The notes under the pieces are model-generated. The model saw only the letters and a program-made list of their open reading frames with translations. It ran no database searches and was not told the DNA's origin. Made by a program: the position numbers and the translations under genes. From NCBI GenBank assembly GCA_005281725.1, contig SSBO01000012.1, positions 10,631,254 to 10,695,253 on the forward strand: DNA of 64,000 bases, in the 5' to 3' direction. Of this stretch, positions 1 through 13,600 are shown one piece after another. Position 1 is the stretch's first letter. The number at the start of each line of letters is the position of its first letter. This DNA is from Wuchereria bancrofti. Its lineage: Eukaryota; Nematoda; Chromadorea; Rhabditida; Onchocercidae.

Positions 1-3000
1 TAAAAAAAAAAAAGAAATTCTCAATTCAGTGAAAATTTGCGAATCGTTAAAGTCTTCATAACAACATTATGATAGAAATAAAAACATTTATAAAAATAAT
101 TTTTAAAAAAAAAACGAAAATAAATAGAAGCAAATAGCAGCAATCTTTTTTATTTCTCTTCTTTTTTTCTTTGCTATTCAATATTTTTAAATTGATTTTT
201 GCTATATTTTGTCAATAAATAATATTTTCACAAATATTTTAAAACAAAACGAAGCATTCTGTACCGTAAAAAAAAATTTTTTTTTACATATATATTTTTT
301 ATTTTTGATAAAAACTAAAAAATAAAAAAGTTATAACTAAGATTAATTCATGAAGCTTTTTTGGTATACTTTTATGGTATAATCTATTTTTTTCCTTTTT
401 TCCTTTTCGTTTCTTTTGATTGATTGTTTTTTTTGCAAAAAAACCTATTTATTTCATAAAAAATATGCAATAATATTTGTGCAAATGAACTAAAGAATAG
501 CTGTTCTTTTTTTTTTCTTTTTTTGTTCTATTTCTGTCTAAAAATTTGACAATTTTGTTGTGTTTTTTCAACATCCTAATATTTCTTTCTAATCATTCCA
601 AATTTTGCTTTTCAAAATTTCTCCCTTTGTTTTTTTTCTTTCTCTTATTCTGATTTCTCTCATTTTTATTAAAAAAAAAGAGAAAGAAAAAGCTATTTTT
701 GAAGAAGCAAACAGCCTTCGCATCATACAAAGGCATTTTTCTTTCTTCATTTTCTTTTCTTTCAAGCATAGGTTTCAACAATTTGTTTTTCTTTGTGGCG
801 CACTTTTTTTTCTGCTGTTACTTTGATGAGATTGTCTTCATAATAAAATTGAAGTGAGAACATTTTATCATAATTCATTTTTTCTTATTGTATTTTTATT
901 CGACGAATAAATTATTTTTATGATTTTAAGTATTTACAGACACTGACATAACACCGTACTACTAAATATTATTTCAAAAAATTTATTATTAATATCTAAT
1001 CAAGATTTAATCACTAATGAAAATGAAAATGATAAATAAAAAATTGTCTGTGATAGATTAAATTACTTATAGTATTATTTCATAACTATATGCGAAAGAT
1101 ATGATCTATCTGTGTAAAACTTAAATTGCTTTTTTTTTAATCTTCAGTTGAAGAATATTTCATATGATTTCACGATACACGAGCATAAGTATGCTAAGTT
1201 TTATGGTTAATGGAATAAACATATCGCATAATAATAATTGATAAAAAGAATTCTCGATTATCGTTCATTTTTAGAGATAATAAAAAAAAAGTATTCCCTC
1301 AAAATGTCATTTGAAAAATTTTTATAATCGACCATTTGGTAAATTAGCAATTCCAGTGTAGGATAAATTTGGATTTTCGAATGCATTCAGTGTAAAATTC
1401 TTTGCTAATCAAATTTTCGTTCAGCCCAACAGAATATCGGACATTCTTGGAAGGTTAATTTTACTTAGCATAATAAGCGACAGCGTAAAAGCATCTATTC
1501 CTGTTTAATTATCGGTTTAAGATGTCGGATTATAATCAAACGTTACCTCACACTGCACTGATTAGAACATTCATGGATTTTCGTGATGAAACATCTTTAC
1601 ATCTCTCACACTTATTCTCATAAAATTATCATTATCTCTACAATTTATAAGTAATAATTTATTTCAATGATAGCAAAAATTACTATCGTTTCTATTGTAA
1701 CTTGCAATTTCAGTTTTATTTTTAATTGTTAATTTTGCATATAAAATATATAATTATCATTGAATTGCTAGTTGCTGTTATATTATAAACAAATAAATTA
1801 TACAATTAAAAATTCATATTAGATAAAAGAGTTATTCAAATATTCCTGAAATAGTATTATCATCCCTTAATTCATTCGTCAATATTTCAATGAATATTGA
1901 TTAAATGATCTTAAGTTTATCAAATAGATATTTGGTTTTGAATAATACATTATTATTATCAAATTATTTGGCAATAAAACAATATCACTACAATCGGACA
2001 ATTTACACTGAAGCTATATCGATTCCGATCATTTCCGATCATAAAACCTCATTTATTATCTTTCCGTTGGTCAATTTAATTCCCTGAAAATTTCACTCCA
2101 TTCTCTTTTCTAATTACATTCGTTCATTTTTCTCCTCAATATTTTTATTAATTTACTTTATGAATCAATTAATCAAATGAAGATTTAAGCACGAAGAAAT
2201 AAGTGCAACAAATATATGAAGCTTTTTCAAAATTACGAAACCTTCAGCAAATATTTGGTTTTTTTTTCGTTCTTTACAATGAAATAATATTGAAACTAAA
2301 GAATTTAAAAAATTAAAAATTTGCAAGCTATAAATTCAATCATCAAATAATCCATGCAAAATGCTAAAAGCATAAAATAGACTGATAAATATAATAATTT
2401 ATCATTATTATTACAATTACAATAAGATTGTTTAGTTAATATTTTATGACGCAAATTTTGTATCGTAATAGCAAAAATTCAAAAAGTTCAGATTAACGTC
2501 AAAGTTTTAAACAATTCATTATACATTTCAAAAATGTTAATACTCACTGTATGAGTTAAAAAAAAGGTTCACTATAAAAAAAAGTTTCATATAAATTTAC
2601 CAAATAATTTTTTAGTTCTATTTATACATATGTCAAAAGTTTAAGCAATTTTACTTTTCTCTTCCTGTTTTTTTTTTAATTTGAAACTTTTTCTAACTTC
2701 TAATTTACTAAATAATTTTATTAATCAATCATATTTATTGCATCATCATATTTACATATTTTGCTTTCTTTACATATCAATCAATTTCTTAATAATTTAA
2801 AGCAAATTGCTAATTGATGATGAAATATTCAATTATCTCTTTCTATTCATTTAATCTGATAAATTTGTCTGCATAGAAATTTGACATTTATCATATTTAT
2901 TATTTTCCAAACTAATTCTTATCTTCAAATTTTCTTGCCTAAATTATTTCTTTAGAAAAAATTTTTCTTTTTTTTCTTTGCAATATTTTGGAAAGTTAAA

Positions 3001-6000
3001 CTTATAACTATGCTTAAATTTGAATGGGAGAAAAAAACAACATATACAAGTATAAACTATCATAATTTCATTAATGGAAAAAAAAGCCAAAAAATAATTC
3101 GGTAATTTTGGTATAGTAAATTTTCTTAATATTTTATCCTTTCATCGTATTAATTTTTCAAAGAAAAAATTTCATTTTTCTGTTCTAATTCTATCACAAT
3201 TTTATTAATATTAATTAAAAAAAGTAATTACAAACATTCGGTAATTCATCCCTTTCATAAATTATTCATATAGTTTTATTTTATCCTAAATAATACTATC
3301 ACTTCCTGTAATCATATCATAGGACAGTGAAATGAAAAGTATTTTTACTTTTTAAAATTTAAAAAGACATAGCTTCATAATTTGTCATTCTTATCACTCA
3401 TCCACTGCCATTTTCAATGGAAATAATAATGAACAAAAATAAAATCTTTATGATATAAAAAGTAATACAGCGAATACAACTTAAAAGTTTTTGGGATGTT
3501 TCCATATGTGTATGTATATATGTATGTGTGCGTGTATGTTTGTACATATTTCAAGTGTACTTGTTCATGCAATACTTTTTTCTATATTTAACTAAAATTG
3601 TTGACTTAGTTTTTATTTGTGAGAGAAAATGATGAAATTTGTCGGGAAAACAAACAAACAACGCAATTTTTTGATCTATGCTAATTGTTTGTACTTTTCC
3701 CATTTTGTCATTTCATATTGCTATGCATTGTGAAATATTTACTGCAATAATTTTCACTATTATTTCATTTTTAACATTGGAAAGAATTTCACGTTTTTCT
3801 TTTTTTTTCAAACATTGCAATAATTTTTTTCTTTAATCTACAATTTTTACAAAAGAAAAAATCATGTTTAAAAAGTTGAAATATTAGATATATTTGGAAT
3901 AAAATGAGGAAATACATTGCAAAAAAAAGGAAATAGTAATTTTTTTTTCGTCAAATAAATTTATTTTATTAGGAATTACTTATTTTCCTTTTTGCGATTC
4001 TGCATTACTTTTTTTTTCATTTTCTAGATTATTTTTGACGAAGTACATAAATTACACTTTGAATATAATTGCGAAATAAATTTGAGTCTAAAAGGCGGAG
4101 CAAAAAAAGGAAGGAGAATTTTATAATTTCAATAAATATTTTCAATTATGAATATGCTAAAAATTATTGGTAATATTGCAAATGTTTGACAAATTTAATA
4201 ATATATATTTAATGGATTATTTCATTTATTTGTGCTAACAATTATTAGCCTCATTAGCCTTTTCTTTCCGGTTTTTTCATTTCTACTTTTCAATTATTTT
4301 ATTTCATTGCAATATGCATTGGAAATAATGTTTCCCATTTTCAGTTTGTTTTCGTTTCTTTCTTTTTTAATTGTTTTTTTTTTCAACAAATTTTGCAGGA
4401 AATGAGTTTTTTTTCGTGAATTACTTAATTTGTTGTTTTTGTTGTTGTTTCAATATTTATTTAATTATATACTGTAATTAATTTATTTACTTAATATAAA
4501 TCTTTGTTTCATTACGCAAATATTGAAAAAAAATTGTTTTATTTCGTAAGGACACCTAACTCATTTTAATTTATTCATTTAAGATAGTCCAAATTTAATA
4601 AACATAAGAGAACAGGAAAGAAGGAATTTAAGATGTGGAAAATTTTTTTCTATTTATTTATTAGCATTACAAACAAATTTGTTATTTTTACATCCCATCA
4701 CTTTTCTTTTTTTCCAATCATATCGTTAAATTTCTCATTTCAGAAATATTAAAATTTGTTGATTAATCAAATCTTTTATTTTTTATTTCATGCAAAAAAA
4801 ATCTTTTCCTACATGAAATTTATATCATACGCGGATGAGTGTGAATGTTTGGTATAATAAACTACTGATAATATTACTGATAAGAGAGCTCAATGAAGAC
4901 AAGAACTAATTTAGTGTAACACTTTTTGGTATATTTCAATTCTCAATTGTAAATTCCCATGGGTAAAAAGAATGATGTTGTTGTTGTTTAGAATTAGGAT
5001 TAACAGATTCAAGAAAAATGGCTCATTCTGGGAATTACGAAGCTTTATCATCCCTTTTTTATTTTAAATTGTTTTCACATAAAAAAAAAGTGGAAATCCC
5101 AATCGGATAATTTTTAATGAATATTTGAAGCGATGAATAGTAAATCCACAAATTCGTTTCATCATAGATGGATGCACAGATAAGGTTAACAAGCTTTGAA
5201 GCTTTTGAGATAATAAGCATAGCTGAAATCTGATGATCATACAATCTTTTGAATTTTGCTCTTTTCTCAAATTGATTTTAAAATAGCTGTAGCAATAAAT
5301 TTCTACCAATCCATTTAATTTATATATTATCCATATATTAAATTAGCGCAACATATTTTAACACAAGTAAATTTTTTCTTTTTTCCTTCAAATTTTAATT
5401 GAAAATGAATTTTTAATTTTGTATGTCTTTTTTTCTCATAAAATTTAACCTTCACTTTTCTATTATACATATTTATTACTCATTTAACTTTTCGTTTCAT
5501 ACTGTGTGGAATTATTCAAACTGTATAATCTTATATGTATATATTGGAACCGATTATTTGTAGATAACATTTTTTAATATTTAATAGTTCAATTATTAAT
5601 TATATCACGTCAAAATTAGAATTACATACAAATTGTTTTTTTTTTTCTTTCATAACATTTTATTATTTATCCAATATTTATACAATAAATTTCTTCAACT
5701 TTTGTTACATTTAGTTCAATATTAGTAATTATAATAAATTAGTAACAAATTAGCAATTCTAATCAGTTACATTTTAATATTGTTACATTAATTTCTTAGA
5801 ACAAACTATTTCTGCCCATACAATAACTTGTATAAAAGTTAAAAACTTGTCAATATGTTCAATATTAACTGAAACGTTGCCTTTACCTACTTTCTGCAAG
5901 ACTTCTAACAATGTTACTTATCATATCACTTATGATGACGTCTAATTACTTAATAAAGAAAGTCTTGATTAGTGGCTAAAAATTACAATCTAATTAGAAA

Positions 6001-8493
6001 GCGACAAATAATCTTTGCTGTATTTTTTACGTTCACTTTATGTTTCTTTTCGTTTTTTTTTCTTTTCGCATTATTTAAAATTAATTTTTGCTTTTTCTCA
6101 TGCTTTCATTTTGTTTTTTTTTAATACCATTGTTATTTTAACTTAACGAATAAATTACATGGAACAATTTATGCCAACATTTTAAATTTCAATTCCAGAA
6201 ATCGATAATGTAATTCATATACGATATATGATCATATATCGTAATCAATCACTAAGATTATCAATCCATTCTGTGTAGCAATAAGGAAGCATTTTATGAT
6301 TTATCCCTGATGAATGATTTCACTTTTATTGAAATTTTTATATTTTATGATTGCTTTGCTCATTTAAATCAAATCTAAAAAATGATAAGAGTAATTTGTA
6401 AAATTGAAATGAATAATTAGAAAGCTTAAATTTGAATTAAAATTAAATTTTACAATGCAAATAACTGCAGGTGCGTGTACGTTTATTCGTTTCTTTCAAT
6501 GAGCTAATTATCATTTTCTTAATGGAAAGACAGATAGGAAGAGAGAGAGAGAGAGAGAAGAAGAAAGAGAAGGGAAAAGCGAAAGAGTGAAATAAAATAA
6601 ATGAAAGAATTTGAATCATTTCTATTCATCTGTACATGAAACAAGGCTAATATTATTGGCTGGCTTTTAAATGTTATTCTCTCAGTAAAATGATGTGCTT
6701 TCTTCTCTCTCTCTCTCTGTCTCTCTTTCCTTCTTCCTCTTTCTCCCTTTCTATTTTTTCGTCCTCAGCATGGATTAGATTAAGCAAAAATTAACTCATC
6801 AATAGAAAAACGAAAATTATATTCCTAAAAAATTTTTGAATAATTTCAAGCATTATTTTTAATATTAAAAAAAAAGAAAAATTAAGATTAAAAATTGGCA
6901 AAATGTAAAAAATGAAAAAAAGTGATTTGTAAAATTAAAATGAATAATTAGAAAATTTAAATTTGAGTTGAAATTTAAAAGGAAAAAAAGAAATTTCAAA
7001 TGAATAAATTATTTTCTGAAACAAATAAACAATGTTAATGCATAAAAAACTAAAAAAATGTGGTAGAAAAAGTTAAAACATTAATGGAATTTATGTGAAA
7101 AGAATGAATTTGAATGAAATATTTTAGATGAATGAAACTGGATTGATACTATTTGCTCATTCTCTTTTAACTTCAATGAGAAATTCCTTGGAGAATAGTC
7201 TGATCATTTTAGTTTTTGGAGATATTTTACTAAATAACATACCTTAAGTATATCATTTCAACAACATTTTCTCTTTTTTTATTATAATTCCTGAAAGCAT
7301 TTTCAGGAATATCTTCTCTTTCATCGGTAGTAATTCCTGACGATATTTTTTTTCATAAAGTATCCAAATTATGGTCAAAATATATAATTTGTTGATTACA
7401 TCCAATTTTTACTTTCAAATTTTTAAAAATTTCAAATTGTTTATTGAAGTCTCCAATTAAGAATAAGAAGATTTAAGCAATGAACTTTTGACAAATTTTT
7501 ATTTCATGATAAGCTTTCAAGAAATTTTTCCTTATTTAATACTTATTTAATGATAAACTTTCGATAATAACTGTTATCTTTCAAATAAAGAATGAGAGTT
7601 TTTCTTTTCAAGGAAAGAAAACTGATGCAAAATAAAGAAATTTAATAAAGTAGTTGAGGAGGGAAATCTCAGAAATTTGGCAAAGCATATCAGTTATCAG
7701 TTTTAGTTTTCCCATCCTTTCTGCCATATTCCGGAATTTTTGCAATTTGGTGAACAGTCATAATTTTCCCACCCTTTCCTCTATATTCCGGAACATTACA
7801 GGATTTACGGTTCCAATGTTACTAATTGCATTTTCATTCATTCAAACTAAATTTGTTTAGTTTTCATGCATATTTTTTTGCCATTTCCTTTTTTCTCCTC
7901 CATTGATTTGATTTAATTCTGAAATGATTTGTAACGCACATAAATTCTTCAGCTTAAGAGTTATCCTCAAATTTCAAGAAATATTTGGATTCAAAATTTA
8001 TTTGCTATTTAAATTCTTTGGCTATCGTTTATGAGTTACGGATGAAATATTATATTCATTTCATTTGCCATTTTTGTTCTTATCCTTTAAGTTTATATCA
8101 ATTGCAATTGCTAATTAGAAAATTTTCGTAAAAAAAATGATGAAATTTAATTCATAACGGAAAAGGAATTGGCAAAGGATCATTCATCATTTTAAGGAAT
8201 CATTCAAGATGATAACAATTCCCGATTATGTATTCTCACAAAGCATCATAGAGATTGAATTTTTGATAGAAATAATTGACATTAATAAAAATTTCATAAT
8301 TGATTATCTTGTTAATAATACTAAAACACAATGGTTTCTTTTCTTTTTGATAAGACAAACAGACGTATGATTATTTGAAATTTTTTATAGCAAACATTTT
8401 TAAAATTTCACCAAAAATAAGAAAATAAAGAAATAAAAAAATTAGAAGAAATGAAAGCTAAAATCATTTTATTTCTCTAAAATCATTTAAAAT
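1..8493. other. AT-rich noncoding sequence, no gene seen
   Basis: Dominated by poly-A/T runs with frequent stops on both strands. A GA tract lies at 6,539-6,559 and a CT tract around 6,702-6,724. A 33-codon ORF at 1,522-1,623 is discussed in findings. Nothing else supportable. Confidence 0.75.
6391..6977. repeat. Diverged direct duplication of about 55 bp (copies at 6,391 and 6,922)
   Basis: Both copies share the core TGAATAATTAGAAA and flanking AT-rich sequence with roughly seven differences across 55 bp. Confidence 0.55.
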
Positions 8494-8785
8494 CTCTCAA
8501 CATTTCAGCAAAATTTGCTTTCTTTTTCGTTAATCAATTTACAAAAAAAAAAGAATGAAAAAAAACGGAAAATGAAAAAGGAATTGGCAATGGAAAATCA
8601 TTCATTCAACCATTTAAAAAAAAAAAAAAAAAAAAAAANNNCTCTCAACATTTCAGCAAAATTTGCTTTCTTTTTCGTTAATCAATTTACAAAAAAAAAA
8701 GAATGAAAAAAAACGGAAAATGAAAAAGGAATTGGCAATGGAAAATCATTCATTCAACCATTTAAAAAAAAAAAAAAAAAAAAAA
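8494..8785. repeat. Assembly gap (NNN at 8,639-8,641) flanked by identical ~145-bp copies
   Basis: 8,494-8,638 and 8,642-8,785 both run from CTCTCAACATTTCAGC to a poly-A of about 21-24 bases and appear identical. This looks like an unmerged contig overlap rather than a genuine duplication. Confidence 0.85.
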
Positions 8786-10240
8786 CATTCCTTCTACATT
8801 GTTCAAAGATGGAAAATTTGTCTGAAAACAGAATTTTCGTCAGTCTTCCGAAATCTCTTTCAATTCATTCAGCATTCTTTTTCTTCATCTTTTTCATTTC
8901 CCCTTACTTTTTTTTTCATGCTAACAATTAAATCGGCTAATTTAAAACATTTCCTTTGTATTTATTTATTCTAAAAATAACATCATTTATACTCTTTTAG
9001 CTTTTTGTTTTTTCTCCTTATCTTCCCGCTTTTCCTGATCATTCCGTGTTGTTTTTTTTTTTTGTTTTCATCTTTTTTTTTCTTTACATTTTTCCTTTGC
9101 AACAAAGATTGCAGGCTTTAATTTTTCTTTTTTTTTAATTTTATTTTCAATGAGGAAAAGGAAAAAATGAAAAATTGGAGTTCTTTTTTTCGACTATAAT
9201 TAAGGACCAGTAGTCATTATTGATTTTTTTTAAAAGAAATTTTTCATCCGTAATGCATGATGATAATAGCTATGTTAAATGAGAATTAAGAAGCTTAAAC
9301 AATGAAAAAAAAAAGAATTTATTTCTGTGATTTTTTAAAGCGAAGCCCAAAGAAGCACTAATAATATGCTAGTTGGTTTATGTTAAGTGACTCAAATCAT
9401 TCATAATTTTGATATCAAGATAGAATGATATTATCTTTAACATTATTATGAATCATTTTCAAAATATTCATGTAATGGTGTTTGATTAAGGATATCATTG
9501 ACATATTTGTTGAATCTAAAATATCAAATAATCCAAATGATATTCAGGATTTTATCAAGCTGATAAAATTTTTTGATCTGGTTTTGCTCAAAAAAAAAAT
9601 ATGTTAGAATGATTTTATAAAGCAATAATAAATTGATTGTAAGAAATTGAATTAAATAACCTTTGAGATTTTTTAGCTCCCATTTATTTCAAATATTTAA
9701 TTTTACCTTTCTAAAATTTAAAAACTAACACAAATCTATTTCCAAGTACATAATCTATTTCCAAATCGATATCTAAATATTATATACTACCAAATAATGA
9801 AGTATTTGAAATAATTCATTTTTCAATACTTAATTTTTTAACTAAATCAATAATTCAATAATAAATATTACTAACAAAAAAAAAATTCAGTCCAGTCCGG
9901 TAGAATTATAAAATAAAAATATCGTTTTAATACATTCCTGGTACTGTTCATCTCTACTTCACCGTGTTGCCTCTAACAAATATATTCATTACGATACATG
10001 TCTCCTGTATAATTTTAAATCATTATGATAGGTTCTTTCTTTTTTTTCTTGCTCGTTCACATGACGCTGTAATCTAAAATATGCTCTTTGTCCAGTGATT
10101 TAGCTTCTATCCTTTCTAGCTAACGATGAAATTAAAATACCCATTGTTATCAGGCTTTTCATATCTCCTGTCGTTTTTTTTACCCCATTTCTTTCCCACA
10201 CTTTAGAGCAAATGAAAGCTTTTACTACAGACTATTTGAT
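8786..10240. other. AT-rich noncoding sequence, nothing seen
   Basis: No coding signal, RNA gene or clear repeat recognised. Confidence 0.7.
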
Positions 10241-10255
10241 ATAATAATAGTAATA

Positions 10256-10310
<55 letters not shown>

Positions 10311-10321
10311 TAATAATAATG

Positions 10322-10366
<45 letters not shown>

Positions 10367-10381
10367 GTAATAATAATAATA

Positions 10382-10429
<48 letters not shown>

Positions 10430-10585
10430 GTAATAATAATAATAATAATAGTAATAATAATAATAATAATAGTAATAATAATAATAATAATAGTAATAAT
10501 GATAATGATAATAATAATAATGATAATAATAATGATAATAATGATGATAATAATAATGATAATGATAATAATAATAATGATAATA

Positions 10586-10638
<53 letters not shown>

Positions 10639-10679
10639 AATAATGATAATAATAATAATAATGACAATAATAATAGTAA
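10241..10679. repeat. TAA trinucleotide microsatellite with TGA/TAG variants (~440 bp)
   Basis: The left part is mainly (TAA)n with scattered AGT units; the right part is rich in GAT-A units. Open frames across it code only Ile, Leu or Tyr runs and are artefacts of the repeat. Confidence 0.97.
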
Positions 10680-13600
10680 ATTAAATTGTCCTTTGCCAAG
10701 TTATTGATAATGTTAATCACTGGCAAATTTTTGTCTTCGCTTCTTTTTCCTTCATTAATTTTGGAAAATTTAGATTTATTATTTAATAAAATTTTCATTG
10801 ATTAATTTCAAAAATATTTCCTTATTCCGTTTTTTTTTGTGTTGGTATTTCACTTATTTCTGCAAAGAAAAGTAGAACGAGAGGGAGAGAGGGAGGGAGA
10901 GAGAGAGAGAGAGAGAGGAAAAACAGGAAGAAATTACATATAACTGATGCCTACAGTATTTTTACCTTTTTTTTGTGATCTTGATAAGTCCGCTGAAAAA
11001 ATTTTCATTACGATACTATGAAAATAATTCATGTAATATAGGATGTCGAGATTTAAAATGGAACTGAACATGAGATGACGTTAACAAAATCAATCTAATT
11101 ACTGAAATGAAATTGGATGCGATTAGATTTCATTTCACATTTTACAACCGGGTTTTTTCACATCAAATACGACATACGAAACCATTTAAATATTAGCAAA
11201 TATTTCATGATTCTGATGATTTGATAAGATTTTTTTTTTTAATATAACAATTGCAGATATTTTCAAGCAGATCTGAAGTTTTATTTAGTTGAAATAGTCT
11301 TTTTTTTCACAAACTCTGAAATTCTATTGTTTGGAAGTATATGCATAAAATTTATTTTATGAAGTTGAAATGCAAATCAAATGAAAATCCCGAAATAAAG
11401 TAGTATTTTGTCTTTGTAAATGACAATATTGCATAGGAAGTGAATGAATGCAAACTTCAAAAAAAAAAAACTTTACTTACCGCATCTTTTTCTCAATGTT
11501 TGTTTATATTCTTAAGTTTTAATGTAGACATTTTTCTTTTCTATCATCTTTTTCCATCTTCTTTTCTTTTTCTCGGTAACTTACCAATGTAATTCCTTTG
11601 AAGTAGCAAACAAGCTAACCACAAAGTTAGCTTCACTTTTTCTTCATATACAAAATCTATTTTGATTAAAATAGTTTGCTCTAGTTTCTTGATGTTAACC
11701 CTAAAATATTTCTAAATTTTTAGGACAATGATAAGATCAGGAATATATGATAAATAATAGCTTTAGGATTTAAAAATTTTTAAAACAAGATTTTCAAAAG
11801 ATTTTACAAGTAATAAATGGTAGGGAATAAAAAAAGAACGAGTGTGAGAAAAAAAGTAACAGTGACATTTGGTATGATATGGAATGTTACCGTTACTTTT
11901 GATGAAGGAAATCGGATCCGGTAGATGCCTCTTTCCACTTCTTTTTTTTTCTTTATGAATAATTAACTAACAGTAACGCACAATAAGTAAAGAATAAAAG
12001 TATGAAATGGAAGATTTCTTTTTTCCCTCAAAATTTATTATCCATTTTGTGAACATTTATTTTTTTTTGTGAGCATTGCTTAATATGATTCCGGATAATT
12101 CGATACATTATCAGATTCTGGATTTACTGAATTATATTCCATTGTTGCAGATGCATCCAGAATGGAAATGTGAACATTTATTGCTATAGATGAAACAAGT
12201 TTCTTCCTTCCTTTATTGTCCTCTTTCTATCGTCGTCATTTCAGTCATTTCTCATATTTGGACAACAAATGCTATCATCTCGAAATTATTATCAACTTTT
12301 AAATGATAATGAAGATTATTCAAGATAACCACTCCCGCTTCATTTAAGTCCATTCAGTTTTCGTTGATGATATGATGAATTTATCTAATGACTTATCTCT
12401 GATAAAAATAGGTCATTTTGGTTATATTAATGGTTGAAAGAATATCAGAGGGATTTTCTTTTGAAAAAAATCTCAGACATCAGATTTTGTTTTCACTTAA
12501 TAACTGATTATTATCGAATTTGATGATTCTTTATTGATAATTGCCAAAAAGTAATTTGTAGTTGTTTTGCAGTGAAAATTAATTGCACATTTCAAATTAA
12601 TTGCATAAACTTGCAGTTAACATGCAATGAATAAAAGAGTGACGGGAAATGTTGCTCATTTCAATATGTTTGAATATGATGTTCAGATAATATTCAAGCT
12701 TAGTAATTCAAAATAATTATAATCTCATGACAACTATCTTTACTTTTATCTATATGATAAGAGTGATAAATGCTATCATAACAACATAATTTGTTACTTA
12801 TGCATACATGCTTGCATTATAGAAATGAATGTAGTATTTGTAGTAATACTCAAAATTGAAAGAATATCAAAATGATTTTCGAAATTTAAGCTAGACACTA
12901 TTATTTATATGACTCGTCTTGAATACATTTAATCGGTAAGTAAATTAGTAATGCAAAATTTTAATTCATTATCTTATCATTCAATAATAACATATTATGA
13001 AATAATTGTGATAGATTGTAATTACAAAATACATTATGAAGTGTGAAATTAAATTTGAATTTAATTTTACAATGAAATATGTATGAGAGAGATTAATTAA
13101 GGAGAAAAGAAGAGAATAAGAAAAGCAAAAGAAAAAAAAAGGAAAATTAAAAAGGATTAGGCGCATATTAAAAAAAGAAGTTTTGAATGAAATAAACAAG
13201 AAATTGTTGCAAGACAAAATTCCAGGTCAAACTGATGCATTGATGTGAAGAAGAAAGAAGGAAAGTGTCCTGATCTATTCAGATGGTGAAGTATGTGAGG
13301 AAAAAAGAAAAGAGCTAAAGAAGTTGAAAAGAGTTGTGAAAGAGGATAAGACTGACCCAATAAAGGTTAAAAAGGGAAAAATGAGGGGACAATTGCACAG
13401 AGAACATGCGCAGAACGTCATTAACAATTGATGACGCATGCCAGATGTTACAAATACATCAAATGGCTTGCTTGACAGGGGAAGCTTTAAGCTTGTCCCT
13501 CTTAACATCTTCCATTCATCATTTACCACTTCGAAATTATTTTCTCTAATAAATTTTTCGTTTTTTCCCTCTTATATATATATACTTAATAGTATTATTA

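Noticed and set aside
10203..10798. Long ORFs coding poly-Leu, poly-Tyr/His and poly-Ile
   Set aside because: They are the reading frames of the TAA/TGA microsatellite.
13157..13529. Overlapping minus-strand ORFs of 67-84 codons
   Set aside because: Pyrimidine-rich sequence in mutually overlapping frames with no domain, splice continuity or start context.
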